A stretch of DNA of 64,000 nucleotides, taken from Alentia gelatinosa. Lineage: Eukaryota; Annelida; Polychaeta; Phyllodocida; Polynoidae. The stretch covers positions 53,361,950 to 53,425,949 of the forward strand of contig OX465579.1 in assembly GCA_950022655.1 (NCBI GenBank), in the 5' to 3' direction. Position numbers and translations under genes: made by a program. Below the pieces are notes generated by a model. The model was given only the letters and a program-made list of their open reading frames with translations, was not told the DNA's origin and did no database searches. The stretch's first letter is position 1, and each line of letters starts with the position of its first letter. Positions 32,961 through 46,900 of this stretch are shown one piece after another.

Positions 32961-34256
32961 TCCATATATCAAATTGGCACGATAAATATCTGCTGATCTT
33001 TTAAATATCACGGCTTTTTGGAATAGAGTATCTGCTCAGCCTCTACTGATAATAACAGCGGGACTGACGTACAGATTTTATGTTGGTTCCAAGCCTGCGG
33101 TTCACCGTGGTGCCTCTGGGTACTATAAATGACCGCCTCTCATTACATAGTACCCGTATATCATGTGGAATGGGAACCACCCGCTTCCAGTTCTAACCAA
33201 CACGCAGTCTGCTTTTCTAGACAAATGCAGGTGCAGAGAAGTCTGTATGTTTGTTATCGTGTCGTTTTCAGTTCCATGCATTTGAATGTGACATCCAGTA
33301 CGGTGCAAGGGTTGTTAATTATCTGATTAATGGAAACCTGTATTTATTTGGATCGGTGTTTCGATGTTTTGGTAATTCAATTTATCACTCTGATAAGAGG
33401 AGTATGGTATTTCTAAAGGTGAGGGATAGGTTAGGGTCTGTCCCTTAGACAGTGAGCCGTTAGGCGGTGCTGAACGGTAACACCTGTATTAATTAGCATA
33501 TTTCTCGTAGTGTCATCTAGTTATCTTATGTTTTACGGACCAGCCAGAAATATCATTGTTCGTTCATCAACCTACTTCAGTGCGTTCCCATATATTGTCT
33601 TTTTATAATAATCGCCGTTATGGATGATCTTCACAGGAAAAGCACATCTCTCACACCCAACGGGCGCCGGCTATAGTCAGGAACGGTGTGCTACTTTACA
33701 AGTCTTGTAACACAATGAAGGCGGGGGACACCGTGAGCAGGTACTGCCAGGCAATTTCCCTGCACACTAGCAGGTGGTGTTTTAGGATGCCAGGTGATGG
33801 TGATCTAGAGACACGTGTTGCTTGGGCATGGTAGCGGGTGAACTAATTCTGGGGATTCATGCTTCAATGCTCTTTGGACAGGGGCACGCTAGGTTGGAGC
33901 AGGGTCGTGTGTGGGAGAAAGGGGGATGAGAGGGTCCCCCATGCATTGAGACATAGACCAACATGTGCTGGTTACCTGTCCGTGCCCTTCCAGTAACTAT
34001 AGACTCGTTCAGTCAATGCCAGGGTTGTGGAAATTAGCTTGCTCCATATAAATAGTATCATTTTGGGACTCAATGTCGCCTACAGTACTAACAGTTAGAG
34101 CAGAGCCAATTTAATCAGTTGTCAAGCCTCGCGAATAAAAGACACAACATGCAGGTAGCTTCTAGTGACGTCGATTTTATCGCTAACTAGGGGGATGATA
34201 ATTGTTTGGAAACAGTAAGTTGTGAAATAGATAACTCAGGCTATGGGCCGTATGCA
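32961..34256. other. Intergenic, nothing recognised
   Basis: No protein similarity, RNA or strong repeat recognised on either strand. Confidence 0.65.
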
Positions 34257-34505
34257 TATCACAAATGAAATGCATGCTTTAAGCTCATCTAAACCGCCGA
34301 CTCAGAATCGGAACATTCGGTAAAGTGCTTTCAGCGACAATCTTAAGGTCGGGCAGAGTCAGTCATTACCCCCATGCTTGTAATGCCCGGCGTGATTATG
34401 ATTAGGTCAGGGAGTGCATAAAACGACATAAAGTTCACTAATTCTGACCGTCCAACGGACCCGTCGGGCATCGGGAAGAATTGGGAAGAACTGGCGTGTC
34501 CCTGT
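34257..34505. repeat. GACGGATCCGTC family, partial copy
   Basis: Has GACTCAGAATCGGAACATTC, AAGGTCGGGCAGAGTC, GTCATTACCCCCATGC and CCAACGGACCCGTCGGGCAT in the same order as 32170-32345. The left half of the element is missing. Confidence 0.7.
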
Positions 34506-37500
34506 TATGTAATGAAAATTATAAAGTATTATTTCCAGTTGATATAATTGAAAGTTGCCTATATAGAAATGGGTGATAGCCGATCATGCCATGAAGCAGT
34601 AATCTTGAGGTCTCTGTATTTCCCTTAACGTTATAATAGTTAACAGAAACCCTCATAAGAAATATGCTAAATTAGCTACTTAGCCCATACATTTTCTATT
34701 TTCTCAGATGGACATCAAAGAAATCAAATGATTTCTTGCTTCATAGATAAAGATACCTATATTTACGAGATCAGTTAAATTTGGGACAATAGGTATCAAT
34801 AAAATTAATGTTTCACACAGTCTAAACGATTCGGCCACGTGAAGACTAATCTAAGAGGTATTCAAATTCAAATGACTCTTGTGAGTGGTCTGTATGAGAT
34901 AACATGCAGCCAATTTTGGCTGATAATCCTAGACCCTGTGAGATAATAATTAATAAAGGTGTGTAAAATGTAAATGTAAAAAGGGTGTGAACGGGTCATA
35001 TACATGTGTGGGTTCGGGTGTGTAGGTGTGTGTGTGTGTAACAAACCCATCTTGAAGCGATTGCTAACTTACCTATTGTGTAATAGCCTCGTGTAATAAG
35101 AAAAAAAAAGACTTACTATCTTTTTTCAAATCTAATATCTTCACATTTTTAGAAAACCAATGGGTACTTCGAGGCTTAATGATTTGAAAACCATTCCAAT
35201 CAAGTATTTGTATTACCAATCAATTTATGGGAGCGTTATATGAACTACTTATGAAGTCAGAGGGTGTGGCGACTTGCGGCTTCATGTTGCAGCCTAGACA
35301 AAACGATGCTGAGAAAACAAACCAGCGTAAATGTCTAGTCATATCATATCTCTTGCTAGTCGCACTATATCCTTGATATCAGGTAGCCAGTGTCGGCGCC
35401 GCGCCACTTTATACCACCTCTCAGAATAGGCTTAGGACTAGATTTACTACCGCAAATTTATACCAACGAGTATATGATAAACCTTCTCCTATCTTTGATT
35501 ATACATAATTATATGTACATTTCTCTTCCCCCCCCCCCCTAATATTAAGATAAATATACAAACATATAGCATTAGTATGCTTCAGAATGACACGTCCAAT
35601 TGCCAAGATCAACAGTAGCTTTCCCACGCTCTTTTGACCGTACGGGTAGGAAAAGCTGGCCTTACCCCACTGGGTGTGGTCTGGAAGGTGTTTAAATCGG
35701 GGCAAGTATATTTGCATGTTTTATGTTTATAACGATAATAAGTGTATTCAAAATATGAATGTCAGCATGATGGACTATGGAACAAGTTGATATAAGGCAT
35801 GTAAAATACTGGACAAATGGAAATGATTGTAAAAGCTTCGGAAATAAAGAAAGCTTGACTGATAACACCTTAGACAGAAAGTTTATTCAATTGGGTACCA
35901 GAAAGTGGTATCCAGTCCAACTGACAATTGAGGGAACTCGATAGAAACAAATGGACCCAAAGCAAACAACTTAACCAACCAGATGTATGACCACAGATAT
36001 GTTCATCCTTTATCACGCCACGAGTCAGGAAAACCGCAATTTTCATTCCCTATTAATAATGTTCCAATTGATTGTAGCTTCATTTCATGGCCTGTTCAAT
36101 CTATCATCTCAGAAAGCTTTCCTCGTTCGTATGAATTTGCCTCCATTCAGTATGGTTTGGAAGAAAGTGGAAATACACATGTTAAAAGACTCTAGAAAAA
36201 GTCATGCTAGTCAACGCATCTAAGAGGGACAATTCATACCCCATAAACCAATTTAAAAAAACTAACCAATTAGTCTTAAGGACTAAGTTGCATATAGGAA
36301 GGCCAAATTTCCTATTATTTCAGGTTTTCTTTCTTCCTCATTTGAGAAAACAATTGGTGTACTTTTGTAAATGAGATGTAGTCCTTTGTACATACAGTCG
36401 GAACTCGGCAGTAATGCTCAGGAACATTGAGGCGATCGCCCCTGCTGTACCAGGCCTGCTGGTCTGTATGAAGGCTACAACTTCTTGCACCCCGTCTCTC
36501 TGTGTGGTTCAGGCTCCACAGCCTCCGGTTTGTATGCGTAATCAGCTGCTACCATACACTCTCGCGTACAGACAGCCGGAAAATGCTGGAGCCAGTAGCA
36601 CTGCCCCAGAACTAACTCTGATGAACAGTAAGGTACAAGGACTTTTTTGCAAGAGAGGGGGGAATAATGTGTGGATACTATCAACCTCGCTGGCATCCCA
36701 GTACCTGGTATACATACAATGTTATTACACGATGTAAAATATCTTTTACGTGCTTATGTGGTTATCATATGTATAATAGCAAATACAACTGTAATTTGTA
36801 ACAGTAGGGCAAGGCCCTTTTATGTTCATCAAACAGATATTGATATTGCGGAAATGTATTGAATCTCAAGGTGAGTAATACTATACCAAATGGTAATAGA
36901 CGCGCTCAACGCGGATATGTTTATGATGTACTATATCTTCTTAGAGATCGATCAAGGGCATCCCTATGTGGTTCATATCTTTGATATGATATGACCCATG
37001 TCTACAGAGAACTGGAATAGTTATTACCTACAACGAGGGGAGTCGGAACTGTTTATACCATATGCGTCATTAAGATTAAATGGGCTGGAACAGCAAGCAA
37101 AGATTTCCAAAGTGTCTGTGATTTCCACAATAAAGCTTCATCGATTTAATCCGTTTAGATAAGATAAGATTAAGACCTGCGGGTGGTGGTCTGTTTATAG
37201 ATAGCGGTCACTATGTCGATTGCAGTCATAGAAAAGAAATTGCCGGTTTAAGATATACATACATGTACACATGTCCGGTGTAGACGAATGTACATGTACA
37301 TAACTGGGAGTAGAAAATAATCCTAATGGTGTTCAGCTGCGATATAGCCTGTGATTACACAGTGAGGGTAGGCAGTTTGTGTCGTTTGGAATGTAAGTAT
37401 TGGACGGTCTTTTGCCGCCTGCCCGCCGTCGTGACAACAGACGATTAATCATCGGCTGTGTGTGGGAGTGCCGGGTACTCTCACGGTGACGGGGTCCATA

Positions 37501-39424
37501 GACCGGGCCCTCCTCGTCTTCTATGCCCTGTCTGTTTGAAATTTCTTCTTTCATGTTACACGCAATAACCAGCAATGTTTCGTTATCTTTAAGGAAATAT
37601 ATAGGAAATAAGAGTTATGTCTCTACTGGCCAGAGGCTGGGAAAGGGAAACCTGCAAGAGTAATTACAGAAGAGATCCTCAGGGGGGTTCCACGGCATGG
37701 CCTCATGCTGGGCAATACCCTTTGGACACAGTGTTGGAATCATGAATGGTTTACTGTCTAGGGCTTTTACGCAAAACATAACACAACCTTGATGATTCTG
37801 CCTTGATTGTAAAACCCTTTGAACCAGAAGTGGGAATATCTACTGAACAGATGACTACAGAGACAAACCACTTCATCTATGTTTGGTTGTGCGTACCTTG
37901 GACCACCACTTCCTCCTGCTTATGGTTATCCGTACGACATATGAGGGATGTTACGAGTTTAATAGCTTTGCACTACTACCTGGTCCTCTTGGACTTCATG
38001 AGTTGACGATGCTTGGGATAGCCTTGTTTAGACCGATCAAGACGAGACCAGACTCCATACGCAGTTGTGAGTATATGTCGCAAGACAAGTGGCGACCCGA
38101 CAAACGTCTTTTAGACCATGAAACAAAAGTAGACCTATCAAATCCAGATTGGTGGGGCTGGGGCATTCCAATATATAGCAATATACGTCGTAACTCCCAC
38201 ATAATTATCGCCTCCTCCGCAATCTATATGTATTTATAAAGCTTATGGAGGTCATCTTGGAAAAACATGAAAACATCCAACGTCCAGTATTTCATTCTGA
38301 AACCGAAAGATGTTAGCCTCGGAGAATTAGGGGTAAATCCCAAACTCAATATCCAAAACTAGCCTGAGCTGTTTAGGGTAAATCGATGCATTTTAAAACT
38401 AGTATTACTACAGTATGAAATACCACAAATCCTGATACCACGTACCCAAGTGCAGACCACTTCACTTATCACTTACATAGATACTGGCCCTTGTTATCTA
38501 GGAGAGACTTGTCGAGATCACCGCCTCGGTATTTCCTTATAAGGGCATAATATCTGTTATTCCCTCATTAAAAAATCCACATCGATTACAATTATAAAGA
38601 CTTAATCACCGGTTTTCTACGTCGCGGTGTGAGGGAGGGGGGGGGGGATGTTGAGCAGAGGTCAGATGGTGTAGTGGGCGCGGTAAACCATGTACTTTCC
38701 TGGGGCGTTACAGCATTTCTATGCTCCTCAAACCCAAAGCACATCCACACGTCTCGGCTGTTTATCCCTTAAGCGATGTCCAGCCCGCTAGGTTGCTGGC
38801 AACAGGACATGTTCCAGTAATCATAGCTAGGATGTTTTATTCTCGTTTATCATAATAAATAAAAAGTTTCTTCGGGTATCTATGATTAGGGTTCCAGTCC
38901 AAATTAGGACCAAGCATTAAAAAATGAACCCCACAATGCTAAGCCAAGACCCATAAAAGATATAGCGAACACGATAGACTTGTCTGCCTGATCGAAAAGC
39001 AGTAGAAATAAGTATGGAATACCTTATTAGCACTGTGAATGTTATTGTGAATAGATCTAACAGTAAATTTGGAAAAAAAATGGGTTTGCTACGTTTATTT
39101 TCACATGTTACAGGTGATACAGGCATTACAGGCATAGTTCATATTTCCAAAATATGAGGTGTTATATTCATGATACTTAGCCAGTATATCAAGAGTCGTA
39201 CCTAATGTCGATTATAGGTTTCATGCTGGCTTTTTAAAATCTAACTACAGAACTTTATCCTTTATGACAAAGCCTGCTGGTTATTAACGTTTCTATCATG
39301 ACATAATGAGAAAACCAGATATTTTCAACAAACATGTCAGTTTCACCAAAAGCTTTGACGGTATTTTGAAACAATTCCAAAGCTGTGATTTTAGAACTTG
39401 ATAGAGCCTTAACGAATCTCATTG
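34506..39424. other. Intergenic, no gene established
   Basis: About 5 kb. Holds a TG-rich stretch (35005-35040), a C run (35529-35539) and a G run (38638-38647). Open frames at 36414-36737 (plus), 37333-37575 (minus) and 37883-38239 (plus) have no recognisable similarity or convincing splice-site pair. Confidence 0.6.
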
Positions 39425-39475
39425 GCTCCTTGAGGCATCACCCGATGTTGGCCGGCTGATGCCTTGAGGCATCAT
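39425..39475. repeat. TGATGCCT..AGGCATCA palindrome, copy 3, plus half-site
   Basis: The full palindrome is at 39457-39474. A half-site CTTGAGGCATCA is at 39429-39440. The same full-site-plus-half-site layout as at 14963 supports a repeated unit rather than chance. Confidence 0.8.
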
Positions 39476-42407
39476 TTTCTATAGGCTTTGCCTTTCCTGA
39501 CCGTTTGAAGTCTTTGCCTCGTCTAAACCACCCTAAATAGCATTTAAAATAACTTGTAGGCCAAGATAGAAAATGCAATGGATTAAGCGATCTGGATCTT
39601 TTTTAAACATTTTTTTAAATATTTTAACTGGAAATTAAAAGTGCAACCGCTCTAGTAGGAAAAATGATAATATGGGCCCCGACAATCATGCAACTAGCGA
39701 AACTATATGCCTTATAGAAGGGTCTCACTTGGATGATTCGAAGTAATTTGTTCCATTGTAGAGTAATCTTTGTGGTCAGTCTCCCCGAATTCAAAGCTTC
39801 ACAGATGTTTGGATAAGCTAAGTCCATGGTATATAGGTTAAAATACCTCAGTAATACTTGGGGACTGGAGGTGACCTTTCCCCAGACAGAGTTTGTATTG
39901 ATAACACCCATCTTGTTTTCTTGTTTTAATATGTCCCCCATCGAACCTGCCAGAATTGTGATTTACACGATTGGGTTCCTGTCGAGACGTTATCGGTTAG
40001 CACTCTGAGGGCACAAGTGTCTAATACCTACAATAGCATTGGAAGAGTGTTCAGCTTATCTATGTAGATGCCACCGGCCTCGATACATAATGATGATATG
40101 ATAAGGACCCTGCATAGCCTACTACCTCGTCTACTGCGACGACGGAAGTTCCGTGGGAGGTGGCAGGGTACCAGGATAAACCTGGAGGTGATGTTCATGG
40201 CCCGCTGCCAGGTGGTGTGCGAGGAGTGGGTGAGGGATAGGAAGGACGCCGCCATGTGCACTTGCCCCACGCAGACAGATTTTACTTGACATGGATGCCA
40301 GTTATCCAGTTTTTCGTGTGTTTAGAAAATGATTAGTTAGTGTGTGTATGTGTGCGCGCGTATTTATGAAGCTTATCATTACATTCCGTTTTATTTACGT
40401 ACCCCCACGACCTCGCTTGCATCCCCTAGCGTGATTATAATCCTAAAAGATTTCCCATTTTCCAATTGTTTATGATTACAATAGACCGTTACAATCTGTG
40501 GTCGTGTGCAGCTCAATTCATATTGGGATGTTTAGCGTAAGCAGTGCTTAGATGTCAATGATACATACAACGATCTCGCAGTACTGGAGGCATCAATATT
40601 AGAATCTGCCTGTACATGGTTGAGGTTAACATGAATGAAATGAACATCCAGTGTAACTAGCAAAATAAGTCATGGGCCGTCTGTAGACCGACTAATCTAT
40701 CACAGTTATACAAAGGTGGGGCTCATAGAGGGCATTTAGCTCAGTACATTTCGTATAAAGTTCTCGAATCCACGTTCAACTGAATATAACACTGTTCTAA
40801 CATTTAGAGTTTTTGTGTTGGAGTCCAATTTGGTAATTTGTGACTTTTCTTGTCTATGTGATACTTCAACATGTATTTGTGCAGGGACACAACTACTAGC
40901 AGTAAATTTGGCTTTGACAATGACTTCACCCCAAACCAGTGTTTGATTTATAAATAGACATTTACGGTGTTTCTACGATTTGCTAGAGCATTCATATATC
41001 AGTATGTTATACTGCTCTGTTCTGGCAACGGTTCCAGTTAACTGTGTTCTGTTTCGTCCATATAGAATTATAAAATTGAACGTATGCTGCAAAAATTGAA
41101 GGATGAGCTATATCTTTATCTGGTCTTTTTTCAGGTAGAGGTAGCTAATGAGGTATATCGTGGTTGGACAAACACTTTGTGCTTATATCACACAAGATAC
41201 TGACACAATTGGCGTTTGGCGTAATCCCGAACACATCCTCGCTGTTTGGCATTAATGCTCCCATTGTCCGATAAAAAGTGCTCACCTCTCGGCGTGTCTC
41301 CCCGTGTTTGATGTGGGAATTCCTTCTTCCTTGCTGGGGGATAATTAACAATGTTAGTAAGAATGGGGTACATACTGAGGGATTGTGTTTAGACAACACG
41401 TAGAATGAGTTGAGGGAAGTGACTGAAAGGGAGCAGGAGCAGGGGGTAGGGTAAATAATATTCAAAAAATTAGAACGGAAACAGCCATAAAAGAATCTTT
41501 TCAGAATGAGTAGTTTCTGTTTGACGATTGGTGAGGATGGTGTCTTTTCTGTTTGCCTAATGCGGTCAGCTTTCGTTCAGGGTGCGTGCGTGTCCCAGTG
41601 GAGTATTTACAATCATTGTCATTTTTTCTTCTTCATCCTCGCTGCACTCTACACGGTCAACCCTTAGATATTCTATATACATGTTTGATTTTGCAAAACA
41701 TACTTGCCTTGGTCTTGTTTTTCCTCTTTAAAATGTTCCTGTATTTATTATCACTGTACTAGCTTCTGAAAATGACCACATTCTTTAAAGGAAAAAAACA
41801 GTGGTAGACTGGCAAACTTCTTGAGGAGCTTCAACCTAGCTTAGGTCGCTGCTGCTCTCTGTCCCGCCGTGTTGTTAGTACGTGGTCCTAAACTGGGACA
41901 GCGGCATCTGGGGGAGATCTCATCGGAGAGTAAGGGAGAAAAAAATGGGCCAGGCCATTTGGCAATGTCAAATAGTATACGATCAACGGTGGGCAAACAG
42001 TGAGACTGGAGGCCAGTGTTGACGCACTCTGTCATGGACACTGGCCCTGGAGCTGTGGGCACGGTAGGCACAGGGCCACCACTCGCCGTCACTCTCCTCC
42101 AAGGCTGCCGCAAGACACCCTGGAGAGGTGGGAGCGGGAGAGGTTTAGAGGTTACTACTGCCGTCCGCCCGACCTATGCTTGGTATGCATGGGAAACAAG
42201 CGGCCGGTGAGATATAGGCAGGAAAGAGAGGGCAGATTAGAGCTCTAGACCAGTCTTGTAAGGAGGACAGTCTAGCCGCCAAGACTGGGTCGGCGGATGA
42301 GGGATACATGTATCATAGCGGGAGCTAGAAGAGGAAAGCTGATAAGAAAGAAAATCGATCTTGATAAGATACGCTCCGAAACAGTCTCAAACCAGTACCA
42401 GTGGATT
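39476..42407. other. Intergenic, no gene established
   Basis: Two GC-richer patches (40060-40290 and 41840-42250) carry open frames on both strands, for example 40068-40289 plus and 42000-42248 plus. None resembles a known protein, so none is called. Confidence 0.6.
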
Positions 42408-42453
42408 TTGGTACAACTAACGAGTATAGACTATACTCGTTGGTACAACTAAC
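42408..42453. repeat. Palindromic GAGTATAG core between 14-bp direct repeats
   Basis: TTGGTACAACTAAC (42408-42421) and an identical copy (42440-42453) flank the 18-bp core GAGTATAGACTATACTCG. With flanking bases, arms of 11 bp pair perfectly (AACGAGTATAG). It looks like a tiny insertion with a target duplication. Confidence 0.85.
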
Positions 42454-43944
42454 AAATTCCATTATATTCCCCAGTGAGTGGTTCATGTCTTTTCATCATA
42501 AACAGTGTTAAATAAAGGGAAAATAAAAACAGTACTACAGATAAATAGAAAGAAGAGTAAAGTGAACTCAGGTGTTGTCTAATGGTGTTGGGTTTCATCA
42601 CATATAGCATATGATGCTGAGATGTTATTAATAAAAGAATATATATTGTAGAGGAATCGTATGAAAGTATACAGTCAGAACTCGTATCCCATCGAGTTTG
42701 AATAGTGTAGTAGTTCACAAGGCAAAGCCGCGTGGATTACATAGCGATTCAAACGAGATGGAACTATTATTCCAGCTGCAATTTAGTGGGTTACATTACT
42801 TCAGTTATGATTTAGATAACACAGGGATACCACAAATGGCTACAAAATAACACATTGGCAGGCATGGCCAACATATACATGTGCATTGTACTTACCTTAG
42901 TCTATCTGGAACCAAGACACTTAATCAACAACACAGTCGATTCGACATAAATTTCTTTTTTCCGATATTCGATATTAAAACACTCAACTTTTCCCTGCAG
43001 TCATATCTTGCAAAAAAGGCCTTGCGATCACACTCACCATTCACGCCTTGCGATTATACCCACCATTCATACTCTAGGCGTGAGTGCATTGAAATGCAGA
43101 GACGGAAAGCTAGATTGAGTGGTGTTTGACCAAGATCCTGTACTAAATAATGCACCGCTTGGCGTTCTCAATGGTAACTTATGTATTAAAAAGATACAAT
43201 TGGGAAAGGGCAATTCCATGCTCATTCCTACTACCACTTCTCCTGAGGATTTACCAATTTTGCGCAGTCACACTGAAACTGAATTGTTCTTTAAGATCTG
43301 CAATTGTTCTCTACTTGGAACCGCTATGAAAACATCTTTCATCATGACAATGAATCTCGTATATTCATATCGGCTTCTAACAAAACCTAACATAATATTG
43401 ACTATTTCACTTATGATGACAAAGTTCTGTCAGATTATGGAATGTATTCGGTAGCTCTCGATGACCCATGTCCACAAGTTCCTAGTGATTTACTCTGAAC
43501 AGCTCTTGGATGTCCCAGTCACCTTTTGATTACTCTTGTGAGCTCTTTTGAAATTGCGTTGGTTGTGGAGAGCTGTGGGATTGTAATGAAACCTGTCAGT
43601 TGATGATGACTTCTCACCTTTTTGGGTGGAAATGATCGAGCAAGTATCACCTTTTCATTCCAAAGTCTCAGTTTTGGATCTGCACCATTACTACAACACC
43701 ACCTCATAAACCGAGGTACACATAATGTAGGCCAGTTAGATTGTCAGTTAGACTGGTAGTGTACGTCGTCTCAACTCGAATGTCTCGTGCACACAGAAGG
43801 ACTTCTGTCAGATTTTGAGAAACTTTTGTCCGTTGGCGATTCCTTATACCTTGCAATGGTTATTGGTTCATCAGCTCATAAATACTTAATTAAGTTATGA
43901 TAACTATGGCACAAGTTGGTTGTATTTCTTCAGACCACCAATAT
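42454..43944. other. Intergenic, no gene established
   Basis: An open frame at 43119-43454 (plus, 111 codons) shows no similarity that I recognise. Nothing else notable. Confidence 0.6.
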
Positions 43945-44395
43945 TTATAAAGTCTATAAGACATCGACACCTACCACCAGTTTTCACCGATCCTGTCGAT
44001 GATAATATGTCTTATACCCTCATACACAGACAAAACGGATCTTACCGGTCACACCTTTTGAGATCAAGGAGTCATGCCTGGTCTGGGCCAAGAGCCAGAT
44101 GGTGGATACATAGAAACTGATTTAAAGATTAATAACTTCGGTTCTATTAAGATATCGCAAAACATTTTTCAGATTGATCACACCTCTGTCTCTCCTACAA
44201 ATCGGTATATAGTACTTGTATATAGGATGTGGGGATATGTTCCATTGCTATTTTTAAACGGCCTGCTCAGAATTAGGAACAGTCTGTAAAGTGAGTACAG
44301 CAACATAAAGTTCACCCACTCTGACCGACCCGACAGATCCGTCGGACAAAGGTGTGGTCGGGCAGAGGCGGCGTGTCACTGTTTCTGGGGCAGAT
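43945..44395. repeat. GACGGATCCGTC family, third copy
   Basis: Shares GTCTATAAGACATCGACA, TTTTGAGATCAAGGAG, TCTCTCCTACAAATCGGTAT, GGCCTGCTCAGAATTAGGAA and CCCGACAGATCCGTCGG with 31.6-32.4 kb, in the same order. More diverged than the first copy. Confidence 0.75.
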
Positions 44396-46805
44396 TGAAA
44401 AGTTGCTTTACCCATGTTCTAAAAATCACATAAAAAAGATTAAGATATCAAAAGACGGAAGGAACTTCAACTCTTTTGTACATTGTCTATTTGTAATTTC
44501 TGAAATACCTTACAATCTGTGCTAACAATGTAAAGTGGCATGGTAACAATGATGAATCAGATTGGGATAACTCGTGTTTGATAGAATGCTTTAGATGTAG
44601 GTGGCATTGCTCAGTTAGGTCATCGAGTGTAACTAATGAAGGAAAGGATTTTTAGTTGTGTCATATCATACAATCTAAACCTCAACCTCTTTACGTAGAC
44701 AGCGATTATTAATAACAGCCAATAGTCATTAAATTAAGATTTATCTATTTTACAAAGCAGGTCATTAATAAGGTCTGCTTTCTATACCATCCAGTGCATT
44801 TCCATTGGACACAGCTTATAAAAAATATTTACTTCTATTATCTTGTCAAATAGCATAGGCAACAAATGCAACCGTTCACATTCCATTGGTACTAGCCAAA
44901 AACTAGAGTAACAACCGAAAAACAGGAGGGGAAAATGGGACCGATTAATTCACTTCAAAAGCCAATTACTGCTTATCAAGCTTTAGTCGTGAGTCCTAGT
45001 ATTTTGTAATCGACCATGATGCGCCTTGTTTTGATGTAGCAGCCAGAGTACATTTTGATCTGTGTGACAGCAGTGTCAACTTAGTATGGAGGTCAAGATA
45101 AATCATTTCGACCTCATCGTGGTCATGATACATAGGTCCGCAGTGCTCTGGAAGGGTCAATTGAAAATATCTTCAGATTACCGTACATACCACAACAGCG
45201 GTGAAAGTGTAGATCGCATGTGAAAAGAAAGTTTTAAGTTCAATAAAGCTCCCCCCCCATCCCAAGATAACTGTCCTGTTCATTAGATCATTTGCTTCTG
45301 AATACTTTGCACGCGTAGCTAAACTTAATTACTGGAGCTCAACCATTCTGTAATTGAGATTACTTGAGGTATGTGCAAAAGGGGTGTCCTACACGTTAGA
45401 TATGGAAGACATGGTGTTTCATCACGTCCTAAATTACATCTTCTTGTGAACTGTTCCTCGTGATTCAACAAATAACGTGACCAAACACATCTACACCTAA
45501 CTCAGTAGTAGTCAAATTGAATACATGTACACGTGGTGGTTTATCTGTTATCGCAGGTTCAGATGAGTACGGATCTGAACTGTATTCCATAACGCATATT
45601 GAACCTTATCTCACCCCTGATATTTTTTTCTCCATAGACTTAACATTGGTAACTCTATCCAATGCCATGAGATATTTAGCAAAAATATCCAGTGGGGGAT
45701 TATGTCGCAAATGTTAATTCATGAGTCAATGTGAAGGGTGAGATTTGAATCTCGTAGTAATTTACGCAGCTTTGCCTTGTACATTACTACGCGATTTAAA
45801 CGAGCTCTGACCATAAACAAACAATTCAAACGAGCTCTGACCCTAAACTTCCATAGGTTTCCTCTATAGTACCTCGTGAGACTGTAGCACATGCCATCCG
45901 CACACCATCCTCTTGCAGGCCAGCAGGGGATTATGGGCGGTCCGCTGACCGACCCCGCTGACCACCCAGGAATAATGCGCATGTCAGGGTGTAACCGAAC
46001 GGTTCATTTAGTTGTGTTAATCTCGGTCCAAATACAAAACTGATATAATTTTCTCTAAGTAAACCATTACTTTTTCTAAATGAACATTTCAAATCATATC
46101 TTCTTCGTTTTTCTAGTGAGAATAATGATAGACATGGACTATAATTAATATTTATACAATGAATATATTTATACAACCAACTCAGGAAGGTACATTACCT
46201 TCGTGCCGATATGTAGTCATTTACAAGTAAACGCGTATTGACACGACTGTGGGGATATGCCGAACTTATGATTCACAAGTATGTGTACATTTCACAAGTC
46301 TATGTACATATCAAAGATTTATGTCAGGGCCCTTGGTCCATGTTCACTTAACAAATCTGAGCGACGTCACATAACAAATTTATGTACACATCCCCAGCCG
46401 CTTGTTTCTCTAAGGTCAATTATACAGAGACGATTAGGACGAAACAGAGCATGTAAGAGGCAGTCATTTAATGATATTATCAGTTGGTCGTAGTTATTAA
46501 TAAATCGAGGACTTGTTTGGTCTAAATGACTAATGGGTGAGATGACGGAAGGGACTTACATATATGTATTTGTAATACCTAAACAAAATTTTGCCTCCCT
46601 GATCACTATTGGATAGGAGCTGCCATTGTATGTATTGTATTTATCACCCACATTGTTGATGTTATTCTTATTGGGTTATTTGAAGCATGTTTCTCTATTT
46701 CTATTATCAGTGTCTGTGACACTTGTTTGAATTTGACCATATTTGGCTCCTGCTTCGGCGAAGCCCCAACTATATTGTTCATTGAAGAGTTCGTTGAAGC
46801 TCTCT
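44396..46805. other. Intergenic, small local repeats only
   Basis: CAAACGAGCTCTGACC is duplicated at about 45790-45845. TTCACAAGT.TATGTACA repeats lie at 46271-46315. No gene recognised. Confidence 0.6.
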
Positions 46806-46900
46806 CAGAGTATAAAAGGCTCTGTGTGCTTGCTCCATGTCATTGTTGCTGTATGTCTGCCCTGATGAAGGATTAACCATCCGAAACGTTGGCTCATTAT
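46806..46900 (+). mobile_element. Hammerhead-like fragment, probable Penelope-type element terminus
   Basis: CTGATGA (46862-46868) followed by AGGATTAACCATCC and GAAACGTT gives the order of the hammerhead catalytic core, with a GGAT/ATCC stem II. A TATAAAAGG box lies about 45 bp upstream. There is an extra A between CTGATGA and the stem, and I see no convincing stem I or III partner, so activity is doubtful. Penelope-like elements are known to carry such motifs. Confidence 0.45.

Noticed and set aside
37333..37575. Minus-strand frame with GIEDEEGPVYGPRHRES that looks protein-like
   Set aside because: No similarity that I recognise, and neither a clear acceptor-donor pair nor a partner exon.
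40068..40289. GC-rich plus-strand frame with charged residues
   Set aside because: The opposite strand is equally open, so the openness reflects composition. No homology recognised.
41841..42248. Overlapping open frames in a GC-rich patch
   Set aside because: Open on both strands with different frames, Arg/Pro-rich, typical of GC-rich non-coding sequence.
43119..43454. 111-codon plus-strand frame
   Set aside because: No start context, no homology, and neighbouring frames are full of stops. Not enough to call a gene.
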